Assembly: GCF_900289175.1 (NCBI RefSeq)
Contig: NZ_LT985747.1
Location: forward strand, 3,317,624 to 3,381,623
Direction: 5' to 3'
DNA length: 64,000 nucleotides
Source of the DNA: Paenibacillus faecalis
Lineage (GTDB): Bacteria > Bacillota > Bacilli > Paenibacillales > Paenibacillaceae
Of the stretch, positions 9,447-19,182 are shown piece after piece (positions within the stretch are counted from its first letter, which is position 1; the number at the start of each line of letters is the position of its first letter). The notes under the pieces are model-generated. The model was not told the origin of the DNA and did no database searches. It saw only the letters and a program-made list of their open reading frames with translations. Both the position numbers and the translations under genes were made by a program.

Positions 9447-9491
9447 AAAAGGCTTGCCACGGTTTAATTGAATGATCCGCAGCAAGCTTTT
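9447..9491 (-). terminator. Terminator after the solute-binding lipoprotein gene
   Basis: AAAAGGCTTGC (9447-9457) and GCAAGCTTTT (9482-9491) form a stem with a one-base bulge; the T-run is on the minus-strand exit side. It closes the leftward ABC transporter unit. Confidence 0.6.
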
Positions 9492-9506
9492 CGTATCTGT
9501 TTTCTG

Positions 9507-11126
9507 TTATTGTATTCCTTGTTTTTGCGCTTCATCGTTCACTTCTTGGATCGCTTGCATCAACCCTTTGTCTTCGTAGCTTTTCATCGCGTCTCCCCAC
9601 ATTTTGGCTGGATCATCATCGCTGATAATAATTTTTGTAATTTCATCGATATATTTAATAGAAGAAAGCTTGTCTTTAGCCGGCGTTGACATGAGATTAA
9701 TGCTATAGTTTGTCGGGATGATTTTGGCGTTGCTCATTTGGAACTTGAACGCTTCTTCCTGAATACCTGCCAATTTCTCACCGAACAATTGTTTCTTAAG
9801 GTCATCATCGAAGTTATAGTGCACCTGCCAAGCTGCAAAATCCTTCAGAAAATCCACCGATTTGTATTTCGTATTCAAATTGACAAAAGCACCGGACTTC
9901 TCATCTTTCGGCAATGTGATGACACGTTTATCACCATCTACTGTATAATCTACGCCTTCAAAGCCGTAAAGGAAGAAATCCATTCCATCCTGTGAAAGGC
10001 TGTAATCAAAAAATTGCAGTAACCGATCCATTTTCTCATCGTCGACCTTATTGCTGAAGTATGTCTCAGACCAATACGAAGTCGTCGTAAACCGATAGAG
10101 CTCACCATCGCTATTTTCCCAAATCGGCAGCACGAGAATAGAATCTTCAAACACTTTATCCGGATTGTATTTGTCCCACAGGTCTCTAACCTTCATCAAT
10201 GCATCCTCGGCAATTTGTCCTCCTAATGCTCCTGCCTTGCCTTGGGCAAATTTCTCAACAGCATCATTGCCTTTGATAAGCGCAAAGTCAGGATCAAGCG
10301 CGCCTTCTTTATACAATTCACGCAGCTGCTGAATACCCTCGACCACATGCTTGGAAGCAAACGGAGGAATCCACTTTCCGTCCTCGAAGACCCAAGCACC
10401 GTTCGCCATTTGTGGAATGGATGTTCCCATAAATGCAGCATCGATCATCCCCGCCGTTTTTGGAGTTAACCCAATCGTGTCATCTTTTTGGTTACCGTCC
10501 GGGTCTTGATCTGCAAACGCCTTAAATAAAGCCTTATACTCTTCGAATGTGGTTGGAACAGGAATACCCAGCTTCTCCATCCAGTCCTTGCGGACAATGA
10601 TCCCTCTTTCCAAAGACCACTGATCGGCATTGCCTCCTCGGCGAGGAATCATATAAAATTTCCCATCACGCTTTAACGGAGCGATGTCCGGTTGATTCAT
10701 AAATTTCTCCAGATTCGGATATTTGCTTAAATCTTCTGGTAATGCACGAACGATCCCTTGTTCGATCCACTTGTTATACGTATCCCAATCCCCTCCGACC
10801 AAGTCGATGGCAAATGCATCCGGCAGCTCCTCTGACACTGCCCATAACTTGAGTTTTTCCGAATAATCTGCCCAGCTAAGGTTAATCGGCTTAAAGGTCA
10901 TTTCGAAGTCCGTTTCAATCTTTTTCAGCATTTCATCCGAATCTCTGCCTTCAAAAGTTTTCTCCACATCCCAAAACCCTACACTCACTTCGACTTGTTC
11001 TTTAGCAGCGTTTGTGTTGTCACTGCCTGCTTCTGAATCTTCATTCTTACTGCAAGCGGATACAAAAACGAGTACAAATGTTAGAACAATCATTAAAAGT
11101 AACTTTCCCTTATTCGTATTTCTCAT
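9507..11126 (-). CDS. Extracellular solute-binding lipoprotein of a sugar ABC transporter
   Basis: The 539-residue protein has a lipoprotein signal (lipobox VSAC, Cys at about 25), then an acidic linker and a large family-1 solute-binding fold of the LplA/YtcQ size class. It probably captures an oligosaccharide outside the membrane and hands it to the two permeases encoded upstream. The gene is third in the order permease, permease, binding protein. AGGAGG precedes the ATG. No ATPase is encoded here; LplA-type systems usually share the MsmX ATPase. The sugar cannot be named. Confidence 0.88.
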   Translation of the reverse strand: MRNTNKGKLLLMIVLTFVLVFVSACSKNEDSEAGSDNTNAAKEQVEVSVGFWDVEKTFEGRDSDEMLKKIETDFEMTFKPINLSWADYSEKLKLWAVSEELPDAFAIDLVGGDWDTYNKWIEQGIVRALPEDLSKYPNLEKFMNQPDIAPLKRDGKFYMIPRRGGNADQWSLERGIIVRKDWMEKLGIPVPTTFEEYKALFKAFADQDPDGNQKDDTIGLTPKTAGMIDAAFMGTSIPQMANGAWVFEDGKWIPPFASKHVVEGIQQLRELYKEGALDPDFALIKGNDAVEKFAQGKAGALGGQIAEDALMKVRDLWDKYNPDKVFEDSILVLPIWENSDGELYRFTTTSYWSETYFSNKVDDEKMDRLLQFFDYSLSQDGMDFFLYGFEGVDYTVDGDKRVITLPKDEKSGAFVNLNTKYKSVDFLKDFAAWQVHYNFDDDLKKQLFGEKLAGIQEEAFKFQMSNAKIIPTNYSINLMSTPAKDKLSSIKYIDEITKIIISDDDPAKMWGDAMKSYEDKGLMQAIQEVNDEAQKQGIQ

Positions 11127-11183
11127 AAATAGTCCTCCTGTAAATTATATAAATTGAGGGACAGACGCCCTAAAAAATCCGGC

Positions 11184-12056
11184 TTACTCTTTAATGGCTC
11201 CGAGCATGACACCGTTGGCAAAATATTTTTGAAGCCATGGATAAACGAAAATGATCGGCAACGTCGTAATCATGACTGCAGCCATTTGAATGCCAAGCGG
11301 AAATGTATCTCTTGCCTGATCAACAAAGGAGCTTCCGACATTTCCGGAAATCATTTTGTTGACGTCGATTAACATTTCACGTAAATACAGCTGCATCGGA
11401 AACTTGGAAGTATCGCGAATAAAGATCATAGCGCTCCACCAATCGTTCCAACGATCCACTGCATAGAAGAGCGTAATTGCAATCATCGTAGGTACGGAAG
11501 TTGGAATAATAATTTTATACAAAATCTGTAAATCATTCGCACCATCGATTTTCGCCGATTCTTCGAGCGCCTCAGGCACAGTGCGAAAATAACTGAGCAT
11601 AATGATGAAATAAAACGTATTCACCGCTGTCGGAAGAATCAGGCTTGCCAGATTGTTCAGAAGATGCAAATTTTTCACCGTCAAATAAAAAGGAACAAGA
11701 CCGCCGCTGAACAGCATCGTAAATACGATACAGGTCAGTATAATTTTTGAGCCGGGCATCTTCTTTTTCGATACGGCATACGCGCCACACACTGTAAACA
11801 GCATGCTTGTCGCCGTTCCAACAATCGTTACAAACACCGATACCCCCAGCGATTTCCAGACTTGCAATCCCGAAAATATATATTTATACGAGGATAGATC
11901 AAATGAAGTAGGGATTAGATAGACCCCTTGCTTCCCAATCGCTTCTACGGAGGCGAATGAACTAATGACGACGCTGTAGAAGGGGACGATCATACAGATC
12001 GCTACAGCCATCAATACGACATGGATCCCAAAATTAAACGATGTGAATTTTCTCAA
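11184..12056 (-). CDS. Carbohydrate ABC transporter permease, LplC/YtcP-like (MalG type)
   Basis: The 290-residue protein has six predicted membrane helices and the EAA loop at 'EESAKIDGANDLQILYKIIIPTS' (residues about 164-186), the contact site for the ATPase. The C-terminal end 'PLGIQMAAVMITTLPIIFVYPWLQKYF' is typical of MalG-type permeases. Its ATG immediately follows the stop of the other permease gene (no spacer), so translation is coupled. Confidence 0.9.
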   Translation of the reverse strand: MRKFTSFNFGIHVVLMAVAICMIVPFYSVVISSFASVEAIGKQGVYLIPTSFDLSSYKYIFSGLQVWKSLGVSVFVTIVGTATSMLFTVCGAYAVSKKKMPGSKIILTCIVFTMLFSGGLVPFYLTVKNLHLLNNLASLILPTAVNTFYFIIMLSYFRTVPEALEESAKIDGANDLQILYKIIIPTSVPTMIAITLFYAVDRWNDWWSAMIFIRDTSKFPMQLYLREMLIDVNKMISGNVGSSFVDQARDTFPLGIQMAAVMITTLPIIFVYPWLQKYFANGVMLGAIKE

Positions 12057-12986
12057 TTAAACGACACCTTCTTGTCCCAATTTCCTGACGATATAGTTTG
12101 CAGTCACAAGCAAAATACAGTTCACGACCGATTTGAACAGTCCGACCGCTGTTGAAAAACTAAAGCTGGCTCCGGCAAAAAATGTCTCACGGTAAATATA
12201 GGTGTCCAATATATCCGCAACACTGTAAACCGTCGGGTTATACAAGTTCAAAATTTGATCAAATCCGGCGTTCATCATCGTCCCCACCTGCAAAATAAAC
12301 AAGATGGCGATCGTGCTCTTCAAGGATGGGATTGTAATCGCTTTCATTTTCTGCCATTGATTTGCCCCATCCATCTCAGCCGCCTCATATAGCGAAGGAT
12401 TGATTCCTGAAATTGTTGCCAAATAAATGATCGTCCCCCAGCCCATCTCCTTCCATATATTCGAACCAAACAATAACCATCTGAACGCAGATTCATCCAT
12501 CAGCCATCTTTGTTTCTCTAATCCAAGCGCCGTAAGCATCTGATTGAACAGTCCCATATCTCCTAAAAAGTTGAAAGCAATACCGGACATGATGACCCAC
12601 GATAAAAAATGAGGAAATGTGTATACCGTTTGATAAAAGCGCTTTAATTTTTTGTGTAACACTTCATTAAGTAGCAGCGCAAAAATAATGGGAACCGGAA
12701 ACTCAAGCAACAAACGGCCTCCCGCAATGATCAGCGTGTTTCTTACCACTTCCCAAAATTCAGGAAGAGCAAACACTTCGTTTAAGTATTTCATTCCGAC
12801 CCAGGGACTTCCCGTAATTCCATCGGCAAAACTAAACTCTTTAAAAGCTAGCGTAATTCCGTACATAGGCGCATAACTAAATACAGCGTAAAACAATAAT
12901 ACAGGCAGTGCCATCAAGTATAAATATTTTGCCGCCCACATTCGTTTGAGCAATGAATGCCCTGAATTCGTCATATTCTCCTGCAT
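12057..12986 (-). CDS. Carbohydrate ABC transporter permease, LplB/YteP-like (MalF type)
   Basis: The protein has six membrane helices and the EAA loop 'YEAAEMDGANQWQKMKAITIPS'. The frame is open 23 codons further upstream, but ATG 12986 is chosen because AAGGGGAGA sits directly before it; this gives 309 residues. It is the first gene of the transporter unit and follows the YesM/YesN-like pair after 141 bases. An inverted repeat (12997-13046) lies just upstream of the ribosome site. Confidence 0.88.
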   Translation of the reverse strand: MQENMTNSGHSLLKRMWAAKYLYLMALPVLLFYAVFSYAPMYGITLAFKEFSFADGITGSPWVGMKYLNEVFALPEFWEVVRNTLIIAGGRLLLEFPVPIIFALLLNEVLHKKLKRFYQTVYTFPHFLSWVIMSGIAFNFLGDMGLFNQMLTALGLEKQRWLMDESAFRWLLFGSNIWKEMGWGTIIYLATISGINPSLYEAAEMDGANQWQKMKAITIPSLKSTIAILFILQVGTMMNAGFDQILNLYNPTVYSVADILDTYIYRETFFAGASFSFSTAVGLFKSVVNCILLVTANYIVRKLGQEGVV

Positions 12987-12996
12987 GTCTCCCCTT

Positions 12997-13046
12997 CTTT
13001 CAGATTCAAATATTCTGCTCATGGTCAATCTTACTGAATCTGAAAG
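12997..13046 (-). repeat. Perfect 12-base inverted repeat in the leader of the ABC transporter unit
   Basis: CTTTCAGATTCA (12997-13008) and TGAATCTGAAAG (13035-13046) are exactly complementary and separated by 26 bases. On the transcript the 3' arm ends at the ribosome site of the first permease gene, so a hairpin could affect translation; as DNA it could also be a regulator site. No U-run follows. Confidence 0.7.
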
Positions 13047-13127
13047 AGAAACCATATGGTTGGAAATTAGTTGTTCAATATTGCATTTTTTTAGGCTGTC
13101 TCGTCATCCTTGACCCTCCACATGCTT

Positions 13128-14555
13128 TTATTCGGAACACCCTTTCCGAAATTCCGTTGGCGTTAAGCTGGTATTTTTCTTGAATACCCGAGCAAAGTGA
13201 AAATAGTCGACAAAACCAGAAACCTCCGCCACTTCGTTAATCGGCAGATCGGTTTCTTTCAGCAGTTTGCAAGCGTATTCAATCCTTTTTTGCGTTATGT
13301 ACAATGTAAACGTCTGGCCGCTTTCCTTCCGAAACAGTTGACTGATATAACTGTAATTTAAATGAAACTTCTGAGCCAAATGCCGAATCGAGATCTCGCT
13401 TGTAAAGTTCGCATCAATGTAGCTGATGATTTTAACATACGTTTCATTTGCAGAATGCTCCTGAATTTTCTGCTCCGACTCCCCGAAGCTATGTGCAATC
13501 ATTTCCTTCAAACCGGCAAACATTTGGAACACATCAGGGAAGAGATCCGCCAGTTCATCGTAGGTAAAAACAAAGTCTTCATCAGAATCTTCGGTCAGAT
13601 TACAAAGAAATGAGATGATGGCATTATATATGGATAAGGAATGTTTCATTGTTAAATTTCCGGATCGGGCAAAGGCCTCCAACTTCAAAAAATAATGATG
13701 AATCATAGGGATATTTTTCTTGATTATGGCTTCGTATATTTTCCCAATTGTCTTCTTCATGTTCTCATCAAAATTACTGTGTTCATAGAAGTACACCGTA
13801 CCACCGGGATGAATAAAATATTGATACGCTGCTTCAATAGCGGATTGAATCGCTTCATCGATTTGAGAAACATCGTTTATGCGAGTACCAAACCCGATTC
13901 CATGAAATTTTTCGGAAGAATGGCGCAGTTTTTCTGCAATAAGATCTGACGGCTGATCCGTAAACAAATACGCGTATTTGTATTTCCCAATTTTCACTGG
14001 TAGCCAATTGATATGTTCGAGCACGATCTGGCGATCGCCGCCTACCGTTACAACGGCCGAGACTCCGGAGTCCATCCACCGAAAACCCGCTTTTTCCATC
14101 AACTCAACGATTTTCCGATCATCCTTATACTTGTTCCCTTGCAACATAGAAACGAATTCTGTTTGCCTGGAAGCTTCTTTGTCGTTCAAAATATTACGAA
14201 CCTTTGTCAACAGCTCGATGATTTCCGTATCCTCAAATGTTTTCAGGATATACCCAGCAGCCCCGTACAAGATCGCCTTTTGCGCGTATACAAAATCTGC
14301 ATAACCACTTACCACTACGAAAACGGGGTCGAGCTCCTCTTCTTTTGCTCGTTTAATCAAATCCAAACCATCCATACCAGGCATCCTAATGTCCGTAATG
14401 ACCAAATGCGGCCTCAGTTGTTTGATCTGCTCCAACGCATCATATGCGTTATACGCCTGGCCGACAATGGAAAAATCGTGCTTATGCCATTCGACCTTGG
14501 CTTTTAAACTTTCTACGACCCACTTTTCATCATCCACGATAAACATTTTATACAT
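13128..14555 (-). CDS. YesN-like response regulator with AraC-type DNA-binding domain
   Basis: The receiver domain (residues 1-120) has the acidic pocket near VDDE (8-11), the phospho-accepting Asp in TDIRMPGMDG (about 55) and the Lys in ILKTFED. A 220-residue linker follows, and residues about 375-475 carry two helix-turn-helix motifs ('HLNYSYISQLFRKESGQTF', 'FHFARVFKKNTSLTPTEFR'). It is the partner of the kinase encoded upstream, with which it overlaps by eight bases, and presumably activates the adjacent sugar transporter unit. Confidence 0.92.
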   Translation of the reverse strand: MYKMFIVDDEKWVVESLKAKVEWHKHDFSIVGQAYNAYDALEQIKQLRPHLVITDIRMPGMDGLDLIKRAKEEELDPVFVVVSGYADFVYAQKAILYGAAGYILKTFEDTEIIELLTKVRNILNDKEASRQTEFVSMLQGNKYKDDRKIVELMEKAGFRWMDSGVSAVVTVGGDRQIVLEHINWLPVKIGKYKYAYLFTDQPSDLIAEKLRHSSEKFHGIGFGTRINDVSQIDEAIQSAIEAAYQYFIHPGGTVYFYEHSNFDENMKKTIGKIYEAIIKKNIPMIHHYFLKLEAFARSGNLTMKHSLSIYNAIISFLCNLTEDSDEDFVFTYDELADLFPDVFQMFAGLKEMIAHSFGESEQKIQEHSANETYVKIISYIDANFTSEISIRHLAQKFHLNYSYISQLFRKESGQTFTLYITQKRIEYACKLLKETDLPINEVAEVSGFVDYFHFARVFKKNTSLTPTEFRKGCSE

Positions 14556-16332
14556 CGCTGTTCTTCCTTCCCGGCAATCTTAAAATGACTTCTGTTCCTT
14601 TGCCCTTCTTGCTCTTCAAAGTCACCCCGTAAGGCTCGCCATAGGTTAGCCGAATTCGCTTATGAACATTGGCAAGACCAATGCGGTTTTGCCGATCCTT
14701 GCTATGGGTTAGCAAAGACGGATCTTGCACATCCGATAATTGTTTTCTTACTTTCGCGAGCTGATCCTCGTCCATGCCGATTCCGTTATCCTGGACGATG
14801 AGAACGAGGTCTTGGCGTTGATCAAGCCGCCCCATAATTTGCAATTCGGTCTTGTTGATATTTCTTTCAACACCATGAATAAAAGCGTTTTCAACGATCG
14901 GTTGCAAAATCATTTTCCCTACTTTTATAGCTAACACCTCATCGGGAAGATCAAAACGGATTTCAACACGATCTTCGAATCGAACCTGTTGTATGTAAAG
15001 GTAATGTGTAATCTGTTCCATTTCCTCCTGAAGCAGCACTTCTTCCTCGCCTTTAATGCTGTATTTAAAAACACGACTTAACGATCGGGTGATTTGTGCA
15101 ATTTCCATTTGACCTCGGACTGCGGATATACCTTGAATCGTTTCCAACGTATTGTATAAAAAATGCGGATTGACTTGGCTTTTGAGAAAATTTAATTCAG
15201 TTTCCTTTTTGCTGATTTCCACCTGATACATTTGCGCCGACGTCTCCAAAAGCTTTTTCGTTAACGAATCGATTTCATCAAGCAATTGATTAAATTTATG
15301 GGCCATGAGAGTAATTTCTGCATACCCCTCCAGTTGAATCCGATCCTGCAACATATCCATTTTCCCCATTTTAATCCGACTGATAAACTGGACAAAAGAA
15401 CGCACCGGTTGCGTAATGTTGCGCGAAATGATGATGTACTGAACACATATAAACATGAAAACGATCATAAAAATGATCGTATCGGCTCGGCGTATATCAG
15501 AGATTCCTTTCAAAAGCGCTTCCGATTTAACAACACTGACAATTTTGCCTTTGAAAAAGGGGAGTTCTTTTGAAAACACAATATCATCCTTCTTCTGATC
15601 AAAAACTTTGGACTTACCAAGTTGTCCGGCAACACTGCTGGTTAAAACGGTATTGTCGCTGTCCACAATATATAGATCACCAGAGGCATCCTGCCTCATT
15701 GACTCGAGGGAAGGGGTTATAGATTTCGGCTCTAGTAGAAGAATGAGGTGACCGATTTCCTCATCAAAATACCGATTAGGGTCAACACTTACAATGGTCG
15801 TACCCACGAAAATAAGCTCTTCCGTAGAACCTTCATAGCTGACGGGCTCGAAGCCCAAGTAATGAATTTTCGTCTTATCCGGATATGTATCAGGCAGCTT
15901 ATCGATCATTTTCTTTATCGTCACTCTTGTGCTGATCCCTTCGGTCAGATTGATTGAATTTCCATTCTTTCCGACAAGAATGATATGCCGGATTCCGCTT
16001 TTCATCGTATTTATTTTTGTTAAAAAGGCAGATGCCTGCTGATGCAATTCATACTTTTTAACAGTGTTATTTTCAACTAAAAATTGCTGAATACTTTCGT
16101 TAAAAGTTATGCTCGTCATGATCCTGCTAGTTGAGTCAACGTTAGAGTTAATCGATTGCTCAATGTTCTCGACGATTTTGTCAGTAAATTGGCTGTTCTT
16201 CTCATAGATAACTTTGGATGTTTGCCAATAAGAAATGGTTAACGTGACTAACGTAATGACGACGGTAATGATAATGCCGCTCCACAATTGCAGCTTGATT
16301 GGCTGCTTTTTAATAAAATGGAGAATCCTCAT
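14548..16332 (-). CDS. YesM-like sensor histidine kinase
   Basis: The 594-residue membrane sensor has a transmembrane helix at about 17-38, an extracellular region of some 240 residues, a second helix near 280-300, a HAMP segment, the phospho-accepting His in SQVNPHFLYNTLE (near residue 392) and a HATPase domain with 'QPIVENAFIHG' and 'DNGIGM'. This is the 5TM-independent LytS/YesM class that controls carbohydrate uptake genes. The signal is probably an extracellular sugar bound directly or through the lipoprotein. Confidence 0.92.
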   Translation of the reverse strand: MRILHFIKKQPIKLQLWSGIIITVVITLVTLTISYWQTSKVIYEKNSQFTDKIVENIEQSINSNVDSTSRIMTSITFNESIQQFLVENNTVKKYELHQQASAFLTKINTMKSGIRHIILVGKNGNSINLTEGISTRVTIKKMIDKLPDTYPDKTKIHYLGFEPVSYEGSTEELIFVGTTIVSVDPNRYFDEEIGHLILLLEPKSITPSLESMRQDASGDLYIVDSDNTVLTSSVAGQLGKSKVFDQKKDDIVFSKELPFFKGKIVSVVKSEALLKGISDIRRADTIIFMIVFMFICVQYIIISRNITQPVRSFVQFISRIKMGKMDMLQDRIQLEGYAEITLMAHKFNQLLDEIDSLTKKLLETSAQMYQVEISKKETELNFLKSQVNPHFLYNTLETIQGISAVRGQMEIAQITRSLSRVFKYSIKGEEEVLLQEEMEQITHYLYIQQVRFEDRVEIRFDLPDEVLAIKVGKMILQPIVENAFIHGVERNINKTELQIMGRLDQRQDLVLIVQDNGIGMDEDQLAKVRKQLSDVQDPSLLTHSKDRQNRIGLANVHKRIRLTYGEPYGVTLKSKKGKGTEVILRLPGRKNSDV

Positions 16333-16666
16333 GCCCTCATTTACCTTCCTTTTTTAGTGGAATCAAAGTTGTTGACTACAGGTGGGATCGACCGCTATTG
16401 GAACTACAGCATGGTAATTGTAACTCATTGTAACAAAGTATGAAGTGGATGAGAAGTAACCGATTACACTTGAATGAACGCCTGATATCATGTAATCTTA
16501 TTCAAGAAAACCTGGACAGAACATTCCGCCTTGTTTGCTGTATTTCACAAGGATGAGCCGTCCATACTACATATTATGACATCCATCACAAGTACAAGCT
16601 TCTCGATTTGCTATACTACGAACGCATTCTAAAAATTTAAAGGATTCGGAAAGGAGCTGCCTGGTT
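16333..16666 (+). promoter_or_regulatory. Divergent intergenic region; extended -10 promoter for the azoreductase
   Basis: This 334-base gap separates the leftward kinase gene from the rightward azoreductase gene. TGCTATACT (16609-16617) is an extended -10 element about 50 bases before the ATG, with no good -35. Elsewhere there is a short repeated GTAA-TTGTAAC segment near 16415-16433. Nothing gene-like was seen. Confidence 0.4.
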
Positions 16667-17293
16667 ATGGCACAATTACTTTACGTTAAAGTTAATCCGA
16701 AAGCAGACGAAGCCTCTTACTCCACACGTCTGGCTCAAGCATTTCTGGAGGCATATGAAAATAATCATCCTGAAGATGAGATCGTGACGCTTGATTTGTA
16801 CCGTTCCGATATTCCTTTCCTTGATGTGGATGTGTTCAGCGCCTGGGGAAAGTTCGAAGCTCACAGCCAATTGACACCGCTTGAGCAGGATAAGGTTCAT
16901 CGCATGAACGAGCTGACTGATCAGTTTCTCGCCGCGGATAAGGTCGTCTTCTCGGCGCCATTCTGGAACCTGAGCTTTCCGCCTATGATGAAAGCATATA
17001 TTGACACTATTTGCGTAGCAGGAAAAACATTTAAATATACCGAAGCTGGTCCAATTGGACTTGTACCGGATAAACCGGTGCTTCTCATTGAAGCGCGTGG
17101 CGGACATTATTCCGATGGCCCAGCGGCTGACATGGAATTCTCGAAAAAATATTTGAAGACCATCATGAATTTCCTCGGCATTCAAAACTTCCAGCATCTG
17201 CTGATCGAGGAGCTCTCGGTGGACCCAAATAAAGCAGAAGATATTTACCATCAAGGAGTTCAGGCAGCGAAAAACCTCGCTCAGCGCTTTTAA
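16667..17293 (+). CDS. azoR: FMN-dependent NADH-azoreductase
   Basis: The 208-residue protein has the flavodoxin-like fold of the AzoR/AzoJ family, quinone- and azo-bond-reducing enzymes that protect against electrophiles. Landmarks are VKVNPK near the N terminus, 'FSAPFWNLSFPPMMKAYID' near residues 96-114 (flavin contact) and 'IEARGGHYSDGP' near 141-152. AAGGAGCTG precedes the ATG. It is a single-gene unit ending in a strong terminator. Confidence 0.93.
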   Translation: MAQLLYVKVNPKADEASYSTRLAQAFLEAYENNHPEDEIVTLDLYRSDIPFLDVDVFSAWGKFEAHSQLTPLEQDKVHRMNELTDQFLAADKVVFSAPFWNLSFPPMMKAYIDTICVAGKTFKYTEAGPIGLVPDKPVLLIEARGGHYSDGPAADMEFSKKYLKTIMNFLGIQNFQHLLIEELSVDPNKAEDIYHQGVQAAKNLAQRF

Positions 17294-17373
17294 GTTATGC
17301 GCTTGGATGCTTGAAGCTGCAAGTTCCCATTAAACGAAGATGATTGAATCAAAGTTTGTATGCACATAACCAT

Positions 17374-17419
17374 AAAAAAGCAGGCAAATCGCGTACGCGC
17401 CGTTTTTGCCTGCTTTTTT
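17374..17419. terminator. Bidirectional terminator between azoR and proS
   Basis: AAAAAAGCAGGCAAA (17374-17388) and TTTTTGCCTGCTTTTTT (17403-17419) form a long stem with A and T runs outside, suited to the convergent genes on both sides. Confidence 0.85.
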
Positions 17420-17426
17420 TATATCA

Positions 17427-19148
17427 TTAGAACCGGCCCTGCAAAACATCACGAATATGCTGAACGGCCTTCACTGCCTGTAGATTCTCTTTGTTTCCGT
17501 CTAAAGCAGTGAATTCTATCTCACCCGACGAAGCACCGCGGCCAACAACGATCCGATACGGGGCCCCTACGAGATCAGCATCTTTAAACTTCACGCCGGC
17601 CCGTTCATCACGGTCATCGAGCAACACTTCGATACCTGAACCTGTCAGCTCCTGGTAAATCTCTTCGGCCAACTTCATCTGAGCTTCATCCTTAACAGCT
17701 ACCGGAACAACATGAACCTGATACGGAGCCACTGCTATCGGCCATATCAACCGCTCATCTGCGATGCTTTGCTCGGCGATCGCCGCCATCACACGGGATA
17801 TGCCAATACCGTAACACCCCATAACGACGGGCTTTTCCTGACCGTCAATATCAACATATGTCGAACCCAAAGATTCGCTATATTGAGTGCCCAGCTTGAA
17901 CACATGCCCAAGTTCGATGCCCCGATGGAACGAAAGCGGTGCTCCGCAGCGGAAGCAGCTGTCACCTTCTGCAGCATTCCGGAAATCACCGGTATACTCA
18001 AGTGAAAAGTCGATGCCGGGGCGGACATGCAGCAGATGAAAATCAGCCTCGTTCGCTCCGGTGATCCCCTCCTGCATTAAAGCAACTTCGGAATCTACCA
18101 GCAGCTGCAGCGGCAGCCCAACGGGGCCTGCAAAACCGATTGGAGCACCAGTCGCAAGCCGGACTTCCTCTGCATCTGCCAGTTCAACGGTTTCTGAAGA
18201 AATATAGGACTTCACCTTGACTTCGTTCACTTCCCGGTCTCCCCTTACAAGAACCGCCACCAGCTTCTCGTCAGCTTTATATAACAGCGTTTTAATGAGC
18301 TGTTCAGGAGTTACTTGTAAAAATTGAACCACATCCGAAATGCTTTTTACACCTGGTGTATGGACAGTCTGCATCGCTGGAAGCTCAGCATTTCTTTTGC
18401 CCGTTGTAACGTCACTCCCATGAACAGCACCCATTCTTGCCTGCTCCAGGTTAGCTGCATACTGGCAAGAGCTGCAGGATACGATCGTATCCTCTCCGAT
18501 TTCAGCCAAAGCCATAAATTCATGCGTCTCGCCTTGACCGCCGATTGCTCCGGCATCCGCTTCCACGGCCCGAAAGTTTAGACCAAGCCGGCTAAAAATC
18601 CGCTCGTATGCGCTATACATTTTCCGATAGAAGACATCAAGTCCCTCCCAATCCCGATCAAAAGAATAAGCGTCCTTCATCAAGAACTCGCGACCACGCA
18701 GCAGTCCGAACCGAGGCCGTCTTTCATCACGGAATTTGGTCTGAATTTGGTACAGATTAAACGGCAGTTTCCGATAAGATGAAACCTCTTGACGAATCAG
18801 TGATGTAATCACCTCTTCATGTGTCGGTCCAAGTACAAACTCCCTTTCATGCCGATCACGGAGCCGGATGAGCTCAGGGCCGTAGATCTCATATCTTCCG
18901 GATTCTTTCCACAGTTCAGCAGGCTGAACGGCTGGCATATGGAGTTCCTGCGCGCCGGCAGCTTCCATCTCCTGACGAACAATCCGTTCGATTTTACGAA
19001 GAACACGCCAGCCAAGCGGCAAATAAGTATAAACCCCGGAAGCTACCTGACGGATATATCCGCCCCGAAGCAGCTGCTGATGGCTGATCACCTCCGCTTC
19101 GGCTGGTACTTCACGCAAAGTTGACATAAATAGCTGACTCTGTCTCAT
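17427..19148 (-). CDS. proS: Prolyl-tRNA synthetase
   Basis: This is the bacterial-type (ProS) enzyme that charges tRNA-Pro, about 573 residues. The N-terminal class II catalytic core has motif 2 'KFRDERRPRFGLLRGREF', and motif 3 occurs as 'GCYGIGISR' near residue 440. The editing (INS) insertion lies between about 225 and 400, and the anticodon-binding domain is C-terminal. ATG 19148 is preferred to 19157 because the purine-rich ribosome site is correctly spaced from it. A T-box leader lies directly upstream, so expression should respond to uncharged tRNA-Pro. Confidence 0.96.
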   Translation of the reverse strand: MRQSQLFMSTLREVPAEAEVISHQQLLRGGYIRQVASGVYTYLPLGWRVLRKIERIVRQEMEAAGAQELHMPAVQPAELWKESGRYEIYGPELIRLRDRHEREFVLGPTHEEVITSLIRQEVSSYRKLPFNLYQIQTKFRDERRPRFGLLRGREFLMKDAYSFDRDWEGLDVFYRKMYSAYERIFSRLGLNFRAVEADAGAIGGQGETHEFMALAEIGEDTIVSCSSCQYAANLEQARMGAVHGSDVTTGKRNAELPAMQTVHTPGVKSISDVVQFLQVTPEQLIKTLLYKADEKLVAVLVRGDREVNEVKVKSYISSETVELADAEEVRLATGAPIGFAGPVGLPLQLLVDSEVALMQEGITGANEADFHLLHVRPGIDFSLEYTGDFRNAAEGDSCFRCGAPLSFHRGIELGHVFKLGTQYSESLGSTYVDIDGQEKPVVMGCYGIGISRVMAAIAEQSIADERLIWPIAVAPYQVHVVPVAVKDEAQMKLAEEIYQELTGSGIEVLLDDRDERAGVKFKDADLVGAPYRIVVGRGASSGEIEFTALDGNKENLQAVKAVQHIRDVLQGRF

Positions 19149-19182
19149 AATCCTCATTCCCTTCTCTTATTCGTGAAATCAC

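Noticed and set aside
16676..17254. 192-codon open frame on the minus strand
   Set aside because: It lies entirely opposite azoR, whose family motifs are clear, and has no ribosome site or recognisable domain.
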